This document shows, piece after piece, positions 1-7,700 of a stretch of DNA of 12,506 bases (positions are counted from its first letter, which is position 1; every line of letters begins with the position of its first letter). Location of the stretch: contig CACXCY010000075.1 in assembly GCA_902766265.1 (NCBI GenBank), forward strand, positions 1-12,506, read 5' to 3'. This stretch comes from an uncultured Bacteroidota bacterium (GTDB lineage Bacteria > Bacteroidota > Bacteroidia > Bacteroidales > P3). Under the pieces are notes generated by a model that had not been told where the DNA came from, made no database searches, and worked only from the letters and a program-made list of their open reading frames with translations. The position numbers and the translations under genes are program-made.

Positions 1-43
1 GATGAAAGATGTAGACGATGATATTGTTTTTGGAAAAAAATAG
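1..43 (+). CDS. Possible 3' end of a truncated upstream gene
   Basis: Reading frame 2 is open from the window edge to a TAG at 41-43 and encodes the tail MKDVDDDIVFGKK. The acidic-then-basic tail is plausible as a protein C-terminus, and the spacing to the next gene is ordinary, but thirteen codons cannot prove coding. The family cannot be named. The upstream sequence would settle it. Confidence 0.3.
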   Translation, partial: MKDVDDDIVFGKK

Positions 44-177
44 GAATAAGTTTCTAGAATCCGTGCAAACTGCATGATCGGCTTCAAAGAAACAACACAA
101 ACTGGATAAATATCCGAAGCTATTCGTGTTCAAGACCTGAAAGTGTGATAACAATAAAAAAACAATAATATTAATTC

Positions 178-1041
178 ATGAACGACAATATAGCAATACA
201 ACTTTTTGAAGGAAACCAAATCCGCATAGTATGGGATGCCGAAGCTGAAAAGTATTGGTTTTCTATTGTGGATGTTGTACAAGTGTTGACCGAAAGCGTA
301 GACGGACGCAAGTATTGGAACAAGCTTAAACAGCGTCTTGTTGAAGAGGGAAATGAAACGGTGACAAATTGTCACCAATTGAAACTGCCTGCTGCCGATG
401 GAAAAAAACGCGCAACCGATGTTGCTGATATGGAGCAGCTTCTGCGTCTTATACAGTCAATTCCTTCCAAGAAAGCAGAGCCTGTCAAACGATGGCTCGC
501 TGAAGTCGGGAGTCAGCGTATAGATCAAATGATTGACCCCGAACTAACTTTCCAAATGGCAGTCCAAGACTATCGCCGTCAGGGGTATAGTGAAAAATGG
601 ATAGAAAACCGCTTAAAATCCATCCGCACACGTAAAGAGCTGACCGATGAATGGGAGCGTTCGGGGGTGAAGGAGCAAAAAGACTTTGCTATCCTGACAA
701 ATATCCTTACAAAGGCTTGGAGCGGTATGACTACCGGCGAGTACAAGCAGTTCAAAGGGCTGACCAAAGAGAACCTGCGGGATAATATGACTAATCTTGA
801 GCTGGCTCTCAACACCCTTGCAGAGGCGGCCACAACCGAGATTTCACGCAATCAGAACCCACGAACAATGGCAGAGAATAGACAAGTGGCACAGAGCGGT
901 GGTAATGCTGCAAAAGCCGCCCGAAAGGAAGTGGAAAAACAGATAGGTCACAGTATTATTTCCCCGTTGAGAGCCACGGATGCTATCCAACCCATAGAAG
1001 ATGCCGAGATAAAAGAATTACCCACGAAGGAAGAGGAATAA
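178..1041 (+). CDS. Bro-N domain protein, DinD-like
   Basis: A 287-residue protein with an N-terminal Bro-N domain (about residues 5-112). The stretch LPAADGKKRATDVAD (70-84) followed by LLRLIQSIPSKKAEPVKRWL (88-107) is the typical core of this domain in phage antirepressors and bacterial homologues. The rest (about 120-265) matches the DinD-type extension seen in many Bacteroidales proteins, including the AENRQVAQSGGNAAKAAR segment (232-249). Bro-N domains bind DNA, and E. coli DinD is a LexA-regulated, DNA-damage-induced inhibitor of RecA filaments; transfer of that role to this protein is inference. There is no signal peptide or membrane segment. The ATG follows an AT-rich leader without a clear ribosome binding site, and I see no convincing -7 box or LexA-type operator upstream. 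It is the only complete plus-strand gene here and stands alone, so it may be an accessory gene acquired with phage-related DNA. The family call is firm, the function is not. Confidence 0.85.
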   Translation: MNDNIAIQLFEGNQIRIVWDAEAEKYWFSIVDVVQVLTESVDGRKYWNKLKQRLVEEGNETVTNCHQLKLPAADGKKRATDVADMEQLLRLIQSIPSKKAEPVKRWLAEVGSQRIDQMIDPELTFQMAVQDYRRQGYSEKWIENRLKSIRTRKELTDEWERSGVKEQKDFAILTNILTKAWSGMTTGEYKQFKGLTKENLRDNMTNLELALNTLAEAATTEISRNQNPRTMAENRQVAQSGGNAAKAARKEVEKQIGHSIISPLRATDAIQPIEDAEIKELPTKEEE

Positions 1042-1086
1042 TGGTATCTGTCCCACAATAGCGAGAGGAGTGTTTAGAGGGACAAG

Positions 1087-1104
1087 GGGACAGGCACCTG
1101 TCCC
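1087..1104. repeat. Perfect palindrome GGGACAGG-CA-CCTGTCCC
   Basis: Two perfectly complementary 8-bp arms are separated by only CA. It sits 46 bp past the Bro-N stop codon, and CTGTCCCACA, which includes part of the right arm, also occurs at 1048-1057. No T-run follows on either strand, so it is a poor intrinsic terminator. GC-rich palindromes of this kind occur as dispersed REP-like elements linked to RAYT/IS200-like transposases in many genomes; that assignment is a guess from shape. Confidence 0.6.
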
Positions 1105-1220
1105 ACACCAATAGTAAAGGAATATTAGGTGACACATTTTCGGTTTTTGGATACTAATAAGAGGGAGGATGTATGAGGTTTGAGGTAAGATGAAATAGGG
1201 AATACATGAAATGATTTGAG

Positions 1221-1228
1221 TAACTTTG
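1221..1228 (+). promoter_or_regulatory. Orphan Bacteroidetes -7-like box TAACTTTG
   Basis: The sequence matches the TAnnTTTG consensus of the Bacteroidetes primary sigma factor and is followed by the usual C. No -33 TTTG lies at the right distance and no plus-strand gene starts downstream in the next several hundred bases, so it may be chance, a relic, or the start of a short untranslated RNA. Confidence 0.25.
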
Positions 1229-1269
1229 CAAAAGAACCAAAAGCTTAACACGTTGACGATAACCATAAC

Positions 1270-1298
1270 CTTACCTTAACTTTGACTTTAACCTTAAC
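1270..1298. repeat. Degenerate hexanucleotide tandem repeat, YTTRAC
   Basis: Four consecutive 6-bp units (CTTAAC, TTTGAC, TTTAAC, CTTAAC at 1275-1298), preceded by a 5-bp partial unit CTTAC. Read on the minus strand this gives GTTAAG-type units that would encode a VKVKVK run, but no credible gene contains it. It is a simple-sequence tract in the tig downstream region. Confidence 0.6.
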
Positions 1299-1355
1299 GG
1301 ATAACCCTGACGGATTTTGATTTCTGACTTCTGATTTTTGAGTGAGGAAGGAAAT

Positions 1356-1392
1356 AAAAAAAACGGATGCCGATATTGCATCAGCATCCGTT
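1356..1392 (-). terminator. Rho-independent terminator of tig
   Basis: On the minus strand, AACGGATGC (1392-1384) pairs perfectly with GCATCCGTT (1370-1362) around a 13-base loop and runs straight into a stretch of eight T residues (1363-1356). It begins about 40 bp after the tig stop codon. Stem plus U-tract in the correct orientation make this a convincing intrinsic terminator. It has no U-tract in the plus direction. Confidence 0.85.
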
Positions 1393-1434
1393 AGTGGAAT
1401 GACGGGATTCCTGTTTGACGGTATATAAAACCGG

Positions 1435-2790
1435 TTACTTGACCTTCTCACCGAATTCCTTGATGGAAATCTTCTCCACTTCGGGATTCAGTTTCTCCTT
1501 GAAGAGGGCAAAAGTTTTGTCACCAGAGAGTCGGTCAATCACCTGCTGGATGTTCCTACGGTCGGAAGCGATGCTCCGTGCGGCTCTCTCCAAACGGTCT
1601 TCCTTGGCCTTCTCATCCTCGCCTTCCACCGGCTTGTCGTTTTCGCGGATAATACCCTTAATATGATCCACTATCTCATTCTGGGTGGGTTCGATAGGGC
1701 TGATTTTGTTGAGAGCGCCATCGACAAACTCCCACTTCAGCGAGGGGATGTACTTCTCTTCCCATTCGGCATCCAATTTCTCAGCCGTTAAATCCTTCTC
1801 GTTGCTGCGAGAGAGAATCCAACGTTTCAGGAATTTCTCGGGCAGCTTGGCGTCGAATTGGTCGATCAAGGCCTTGCGCACCTCATTCACAAAGAGTATC
1901 TGACATTGTTCGTTATAGCTCTTCTCCATCTCCTTGGTAACGGCTTTCTTGAAAGCAGCAGCGTCCTTGATGGCTTGTCCCGGGAACACTTTGGCAAACA
2001 GCTCTTCGTTGACCTCGTGAGGTACCACACGCGAACACCCACTGATGGTGAACTCGACGTCGGCCTTGAACTTCTTGGCGGCGGCTGCCTCCAGATGGAA
2101 ATTCTTCTCGATGTCAGCTGCTGTAAAGGCCTTTGCTGCATTGAAAACCACTTTCTCCTCGGTCTTCTTGCCCAGGAAAAGCGCACGGTTCTCGTCGTCC
2201 TTTATCGTGGAGATATCGAACGAAGTGAAGGTACTCAAGCCACCCTCCTTGACAGCCCCGTTCTTATCCAGTTCAACGGCCTTGCCGTAGACGAAATCCT
2301 TCTCGCCCACCTCTTCGGGAGTCTGGAAATCGCCAAAGCGCTTGGTGATGTCTTCCACCTGTTTCTCTGCCTCTTTGGGAGTAATCTTTATCTGGTTGAG
2401 GGTTGTCGAAACCTTGTCCCACTGGATATTGAACTCCGGCACCAGAGCGGCATCGAAGTAGAAAGTATAGTCCTTGCTCTTGGCAAAGTCGACGTCGCCA
2501 GTCTTCTCCTCGTTGGAGAGCGGAGAGCCGATGATATCAAGTTTTTCGTCTTCAAGATATTTGTAAAGAGATTCGCTTAACAGATTCTGCACTTCCTCAG
2601 CCACGATGGAGGGTTTGTACATGCGTTCGATAAGCCCCATGGGAGCCATTCCTTTGCGGAAACCCGGAACGGTTACTTTCTGTTTGTAAGTCTTCAGCTG
2701 CTTGGCGACGCGCTCGGCATAGTCATTTTCGGCAACATCAATCTTAATGGAGAGCTCCAAATCGCCAATTTTTTCTCTTGTAATATTCAT
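1435..2790 (-). CDS. tig: Trigger factor, ribosome-associated chaperone
   Basis: A 451-residue cytosolic chaperone that docks at the ribosomal exit tunnel and shields nascent chains. The N-terminal ribosome-binding domain (about 1-115) carries the signature loop GFRKGMAP (43-50), whose GFRxGxxP core contacts ribosomal protein L23. A middle FKBP-like prolyl isomerase region (about 150-250) follows, recognisable by FGDFQTPEEVGEKDFVYG; it is divergent, as is common in Bacteroidetes trigger factors, so isomerase activity should not be assumed. The helical substrate-binding C-terminus (about 258-451) is present in full, and overall length is close to the family norm. The ATG is preceded by an AT-rich leader and a good -7 box, so tig probably forms its own transcription unit. 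It ends at a strong terminator. No clpP/clpX genes follow, unlike in many other bacteria. Confidence 0.96.
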   Translation of the reverse strand: MNITREKIGDLELSIKIDVAENDYAERVAKQLKTYKQKVTVPGFRKGMAPMGLIERMYKPSIVAEEVQNLLSESLYKYLEDEKLDIIGSPLSNEEKTGDVDFAKSKDYTFYFDAALVPEFNIQWDKVSTTLNQIKITPKEAEKQVEDITKRFGDFQTPEEVGEKDFVYGKAVELDKNGAVKEGGLSTFTSFDISTIKDDENRALFLGKKTEEKVVFNAAKAFTAADIEKNFHLEAAAAKKFKADVEFTISGCSRVVPHEVNEELFAKVFPGQAIKDAAAFKKAVTKEMEKSYNEQCQILFVNEVRKALIDQFDAKLPEKFLKRWILSRSNEKDLTAEKLDAEWEEKYIPSLKWEFVDGALNKISPIEPTQNEIVDHIKGIIRENDKPVEGEDEKAKEDRLERAARSIASDRRNIQQVIDRLSGDKTFALFKEKLNPEVEKISIKEFGEKVK

Positions 2791-2843
2791 TTTTTAGTAT
2801 TAGTTTATTGTTTTTTAATTACTTATTCATCACAAAACGAATG

Positions 2844-2851
2844 CAAAGATA
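2844..2851 (-). promoter_or_regulatory. Promoter -7 box of tig (TATCTTTG)
   Basis: Read on the minus strand this is an exact TAnnTTTG, the Bacteroidetes -7 element, followed by C, about 53 bp ahead of the tig start codon. The -33 region has no clear TTTG at the usual spacing. An AT-rich inverted repeat, ATAATT-AATG-AATTAT (2855-2870), lies directly upstream of the box. Confidence 0.55.
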
Positions 2852-2891
2852 CGAATAATTAATGAATTATCGCCTCTACGGATAAAAAACT

Positions 2892-3956
2892 TCAATTTAG
2901 ATTCAGTCCAAGTTCCTTGATGGCCTTCTTATAGGAGCTTTGTCCGCTGGCAGGAGTGAGCCGCCTTACATAAAGATGGTTGCGCCGACTGGAGAAAACA
3001 CCCAGTCCTCCATTGATGTTCGTGTAGGTGATATCGTTCTGATTGATAGAATTGGAATTTGTCTGGGAATACAGATAGTTGGACAGTTCCTCCTGACAAG
3101 CCCGAATGTATATGTCCACGGTATCCACTATGATTTTATTGACCGTATCGCCCAGCAACGCGTTCCGCAATGATGACAGGAATGTCTGTTGGTCAAGCAT
3201 CCTGATTACCGTAGTGTTCTCATTGGCAGCAGGTGCCTTTTCGGGATATTCAATATCAAGGTAGTGGCGAATGATTGTGGTGTCGTAGGTAGTGCCGTTG
3301 AACGTGCGGATAAAATCGTTATAGTAGAAACGGACCACAGGTTGGTATTTACGAGCCCGAGCCAACGCACGCCACTCAAGCCGACAGTTTTTATTGGTGA
3401 ACTGAAATCCGTGCATAGAGGTCGGCTGCACCAGCAGATTGTTTTCGTCAGCCAATCCCCCTACCAAAGAGGTCACAGCCGTAGCCAAGGTGTCGTTGGT
3501 AGCACGCTTGAGGACGACCAGCTGATAGACCAGAGACGTATCCAGCAGCCCTTGCGTTCTGCAACAATATACTGGTTGACAATCGGCATTGAACACACCC
3601 GATGGCTTGACAATCTCCTTATAGTTGCACTCAAGAACCTGCACCGGTGCCGATTGTCCCGACGCAATAGTCAGCACATTGCCGGCACCACGCAAGGCAC
3701 GCCACCCAAGCAACCTAACCTGCAATGCATTGGGAGGATAGTTGATAGAATCATATATGGTCGTATACCCGTATTGGTTGCCTTCGCCAAGAAAACATTT
3801 CTGCACACGTACATAAGTCGTATCATCGTCCTGGTCCAACACACAATATACCACAGGCGTCTCCTGCCAAGATGCATTCGGAGAGAAATCCACCTTGCAA
3901 GATGCAAAGAGTACCGCAACCAAGGTGATGCCAAGAAAACGAGACATTCTATTCAT
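2892..3956 (-). CDS. Putative outer-membrane lipoprotein, DUF4249-like
   Basis: A 354-residue lipoprotein of a Bacteroidetes-type family. The N-terminus is MNRM, a hydrophobic stretch, and a signal peptidase II site LFAS|C with the lipidated Cys at residue 20. The segment that follows (ETPVVYCVLDQDDDTTYVRV and then FLGEGN) resembles DUF4249-type lipoproteins, whose function is unknown; I am not certain of that family assignment. The rest appears rich in beta strands with no catalytic motif. The frame stays open far upstream (to 4265), but that extension lies inside tcdA on the same strand in another frame. The signal peptide fixes the start at the ATG at 3956, or possibly the second ATG at 3947. 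The start overlaps the tcdA stop by 8 bp (ATGAATAG), suggesting translational coupling. It is the last gene of the envelope cluster, about 100 bp before tig. A surface or assembly role is inference. Confidence 0.75.
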   Translation of the reverse strand: MNRMSRFLGITLVAVLFASCKVDFSPNASWQETPVVYCVLDQDDDTTYVRVQKCFLGEGNQYGYTTIYDSINYPPNALQVRLLGWRALRGAGNVLTIASGQSAPVQVLECNYKEIVKPSGVFNADCQPVYCCRTQGLLDTSLVYQLVVLKRATNDTLATAVTSLVGGLADENNLLVQPTSMHGFQFTNKNCRLEWRALARARKYQPVVRFYYNDFIRTFNGTTYDTTIIRHYLDIEYPEKAPAANENTTVIRMLDQQTFLSSLRNALLGDTVNKIIVDTVDIYIRACQEELSNYLYSQTNSNSINQNDITYTNINGGLGVFSSRRNHLYVRRLTPASGQSSYKKAIKELGLNLN

Positions 3957-4686
3957 TCTTTTCAGATTGTATGAGTTGATTAATAACCACCGAGGCGCAG
4001 AAACAGCCAAACAGCGGAGGCAGATATGAGATAGTGCCAATCGTGGTCCGCTTGTTCTGTCCGATTTCCTCCACCATGGCATGTTGAGCCACCTTTTCTG
4101 TGGAAAACACCACCTGGATGCCGTCCGTAACGCCCATACGGTGCAGCCGTTTGCGCACCATAGCCGCCAACGGACATGTGTGACTCTGCGACAAATCGGA
4201 AACACGCACCTGCGAGGGGTCCAACTTGCCCGCACTTCCCATTGAACTGACAACAGGCAAGCCAAGTCGGTGACAATGATACAGCAGAAACACTTTCGGA
4301 GAAAGCGTATCTATGGCGTCCACGACATAATCGTATGGCTGTGACTGCAACAACTCAACCATACGGTCGTCACGGATATATTCGTCGACTACAGTAAGTT
4401 TACATTCAGGATTGATGTCACGAATACGCTCACCAAACAGTTGTGACTTGCTCCCGCCTATGGTGGAATGGAGGGCCACGAGCTGACGGTTGATGTTTGT
4501 GACGCACACCACATCACCATCCACAATAGTCAAATGTCCGACCCCTGCCCGTGCCAGCATCTCTGCTGCATAGCCGCCAACGCCGCCAAGACCGACGACA
4601 AGCACATGCGCGCTACGCAACCGCTCCATCCCTTCTGGACAGACAAGCATCTCTGTACGGGTATAGAAATTGTCGGTAGTCGCCAC
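3949..4686 (-). CDS. tcdA: tRNA threonylcarbamoyladenosine dehydratase (ThiF/E1-like)
   Basis: TcdA (CsdL/YgdL) uses ATP to cyclise the threonylcarbamoyl adenosine at position 37 of ANN-decoding tRNAs, giving cyclic t6A. This 245-residue protein has the E1-like nucleotide-binding loop GLGGVGG (32-38), the acidic strand end IVDGD (54-58), the NINRQ segment (64-68) that contacts ATP in this superfamily, the conserved Lys80 and DAIDT (123-127). The C-terminal part, SSMGSAGKLDPSQV to PLFGCF, follows the TcdA pattern rather than ThiF or MoeB, and the zinc-binding CxxC pairs of those enzymes are absent. The start codon is GTG; the resulting N-terminus (FYTRTEMLVCPEGMERL) fits the family, whereas starting at Met13 would cut it. 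It begins 17 bp after the GH2 gene ends and overlaps the lipoprotein gene, so this cytosolic tRNA enzyme is embedded in an envelope-protein cluster. Confidence 0.93.
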   Translation of the reverse strand: MATTDNFYTRTEMLVCPEGMERLRSAHVLVVGLGGVGGYAAEMLARAGVGHLTIVDGDVVCVTNINRQLVALHSTIGGSKSQLFGERIRDINPECKLTVVDEYIRDDRMVELLQSQPYDYVVDAIDTLSPKVFLLYHCHRLGLPVVSSMGSAGKLDPSQVRVSDLSQSHTCPLAAMVRKRLHRMGVTDGIQVVFSTEKVAQHAMVEEIGQNKRTTIGTISYLPPLFGCFCASVVINQLIQSEKNE

Positions 4687-4703
4687 AAAACAACAGCTTG
4701 GAA

Positions 4704-7700
4704 CTATTTGATTATCTCGTTCAGATGGATCTCATCCACCATCAGCCAAGGACGCAATCCTTTGGCTTTATGCCAGTCGGGAATACGCCCCAGATTCTTT
4801 GCCACCACCTTGACATATTTGACGTCAGGACGGTCGACGGGCACTCTGACGGTTTGCAGTTGCGGCGTTTCCATCTCCTGCGACGAGGAATTATATTGTA
4901 TCGCAGCTTTAAAAGGGGCAGAATAGTTAGTGCCATCAGAAGAGACACAGACCATCACCTCTGTGGGTGCAAAAGCCCAGGCCTCGGGCACATGGGCAAA
5001 ATTCATCTCCACGTCTTGCAAATCGATAGATTTCGACAGTTCGAAGACAACCGACAAATCTGTTCCAGAAAAGCCCAGCCACCCACGTGAGAGGTCGGTC
5101 ACATCGCCCGTCTCACCATCAAACAGGATACCATCCTGGGCATAATTATAGGGGGTATTGGCCTTATAGCCAAACGTCGCAGAGGATATGTAGTCGAAAT
5201 TAAATCTTTTGACAGCCGTAAACGATGCCGTTTTGTCAGCCATAAAAGATTTGGCTTGCAATATACAAGAGCTGCCGATAGTGAACGGCGACTTATAGAG
5301 CGGCGACTCCATCGTGGGTTCCGTACCATCAAGGGTATAGTGTATCTCGGCTTGCGGCATGACCGTGGACAGCGTAATAGTCATGGGAGCGTCAAAGCGA
5401 TCTCTGCTATGCCCTATCTCCGGCATAGGCAGCACATTCGATTCCACCCGAGGATAAAGTACACGACGAAAGTCCTGCGGGTCGTTCTCCGCTAATTGAT
5501 AAGGACGCAGATGAAGGTCAAATACATATTTCGTAACCGGCACCACCCCTCTATTGTCCAACTCTATACCAGCCAAGGCAGAACCAACCCCTGCGTGCCT
5601 GTAATCCACATTGAGTACATGATAGCTCTTTGGCTGCAATTCGTGGCATGTGGACACAGACGCCAACTGTCTGTCATTATACGGATATGTACTGAAACTA
5701 AATAGCGTGTCCATCATATCAACAAACAGACCCGTTTCTCCGTTAGCCACGGAAATCCAACGTACATCTTCCCTATTACCTGCTGATTGCGGACGCTTGT
5801 AACAGAAAAACAGGTCGCCGACTTGTGTCTTGTATGTTCCCGTCACGCCTGACTGCTTACGGTCAACATAAGTCTCTTTGTCCAAACCAAACCAACGCAC
5901 AGTGTCTAGCGCATGAGACAACGCAAACTGGTATCCTATGCGAGGCATTCCTTTGACCCATTCAGAAGGCGTAACCTCACTATGGAGTATGATGTCACCA
6001 GAATGCAGCATTGCCCAGGTTTGCTGAAGGTCAAACAAGATCTCACCCTTCTTATCCGTATAACGTATCATGGCATCTATGCCAACAGTGAACGAATCCA
6101 CCATGTGATAGTCGGCTGCCAGTACATGGCGAACCACGTTGTCCGGATTCAGATTATGCCATACCCGTTCACCTCTGTGGTCTTCTCGGTCATTGTCGGT
6201 TGGCGGACGCCAGAAATTCAGCATCGGGGGCACAGCCAACAGTTCACGCCCCCCCTTTTGCAAAGAGACGAGCTCCGCCTTGTCCATGTCAAACCACGTG
6301 TCAATACGACTATTAATAATATGTAAACGATGACTTGACGACGTATCTTCCACCACTTGCAAGTATTCTTTCCCATAGTCAGGCAACGACTGTTTGGCAA
6401 CCCGTTCCATTTTGATTGGGAATTCAAAAGTTACCAGCACGGCAGACTTCGGCACCGCCTTCGTGGATTTGCGTTGACGAACCGAAAAACGGACTAGTAA
6501 CTCCTCGTCGGCATAAAGTTTCATTTGAGGGATTTTCAACTTGAACCGCTGCCCTTCACCAGGTTTTACATCCAAAGAAATCTCTCCCTCAATAATATGG
6601 GGCTTATAATTGGAAAATATGGAATACTCTAAGATATAATCATTAAGCGTCTGGAAATCGAGTAGATTTTCCACCGAAAACTCACCCTGTCCCGGTGAAA
6701 ACGAGACCGCTTTCACTTGAAAAGGACGGTAAATTCCTCTCAACTCTTCCAAATAGGGTACTGGTGTCTGATTCTCCGTCATCAGGCCTGATACTGACAC
6801 ATCTTTACGATGCTGCATATCGTAATAACTTGAACTATTCCAAAGAGATACAAATCCACCCTGGACATTTCTATTGGAACGCACCATCGTCCACAACGAC
6901 TCCATATTGCCAAATGTGTTCCCTTGCGTAGCGCCAAATGTGTAAAACAAGAACGGACGTGTTTGCGGCTTGTCCATATAGGACTTGACTTCGGCTAAAG
7001 ATGGTTTGCACGTTGCTATGATGTCTGTGTTTTCAGAATATTCCGCCCCCGGAAAGATGACTAGGCGACTTTTATCTTTTTGTTTCAGCAGACGATAGGC
7101 ATTTTCCATACAGATGCCGTTATCGGCACTGCTTCCCAACGACCACGCGATGATTGATGTATGATTTTTGTAGCATTCATACATATTCTGCACACGCACA
7201 ATAAAATGAGGCACATAATCCTTGTCGGCGACCACCGTTTTGGTCTGGAGGGCAAACGGTTGTATATTGGCCTCACAAACCACATACAACCCATATTCAT
7301 CACAAAGCTCATAAAATCTAGGAGTGGCAGGAGAATAGACCGATGTAAGCACGGCATTGATGTTGTGCTGTTTCATCATGGATAAATCATTTCGCATCTG
7401 ATCCTCTGTCAACCCACCTGTACCGGAATGACACATATAGGTCGCCCCTCGCAACGTAACAGGAACATCGTTGACACGCAAAACGCCACCTTTTACATCA
7501 ACTGTGCGAAAACCAAAACGAGTGCCTACTGTTTCCAATAGCTCCATATTCTCATTACGCAGACGAACAACTGCCGTATATAGATTCGGAGTCTCGGCTG
7601 TCCATGGGAGAATACCTACAAAGTCTCGTTCCTGGGTGATTGAAATCTCTTTCTTTTTATCAAACACTACCCAACGCCCCATCTTCTCCAACACTTTGCC

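Larger units (their letters stand above)
1042..1434. other. Gene-free convergent intergenic region with several repeats
   Basis: This 393-bp stretch lies between the 3' ends of the Bro-N gene and tig. No open frame in it resembles a protein. It holds a perfect 8-bp-arm palindrome, a repeated CTGTCCCACA motif (1048-1057 and 1098-1107), an isolated TAACTTTG box, a degenerate 6-bp tandem repeat and the tig terminator. The mix of simple and palindromic repeats suggests a tolerant insertion region rather than a decayed gene. Confidence 0.7.

Noticed and set aside
104..115. GGATA-AA-TATCC inverted repeat ahead of the Bro-N gene
   Set aside because: The arms are only 5 bp with a 2-base loop, there is no T-run and no known operator match; it is probably chance.
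1245..1451. Minus-strand open frame with a VKVKVKV run
   Set aside because: The run is a translation of the hexanucleotide repeat; the frame overlaps the tig end and its terminator.
1858..2580. 240-codon plus-strand open frame opposite tig
   Set aside because: It is antisense to a clearly identified trigger factor gene and has no recognisable domain; the frame is open because of codon bias in tig.
3189..3974. 261-codon plus-strand open frame opposite the lipoprotein gene
   Set aside because: It has an Arg/His/Gln-rich shadow composition with no domain, while the opposite strand has a good lipoprotein.
3957..4265. N-terminal extension of the lipoprotein frame (103 extra codons)
   Set aside because: It lies inside tcdA on the same strand in a different frame, has an Arg/Trp/Cys-rich shadow composition, and the signal peptide with lipobox begins only at 3956.
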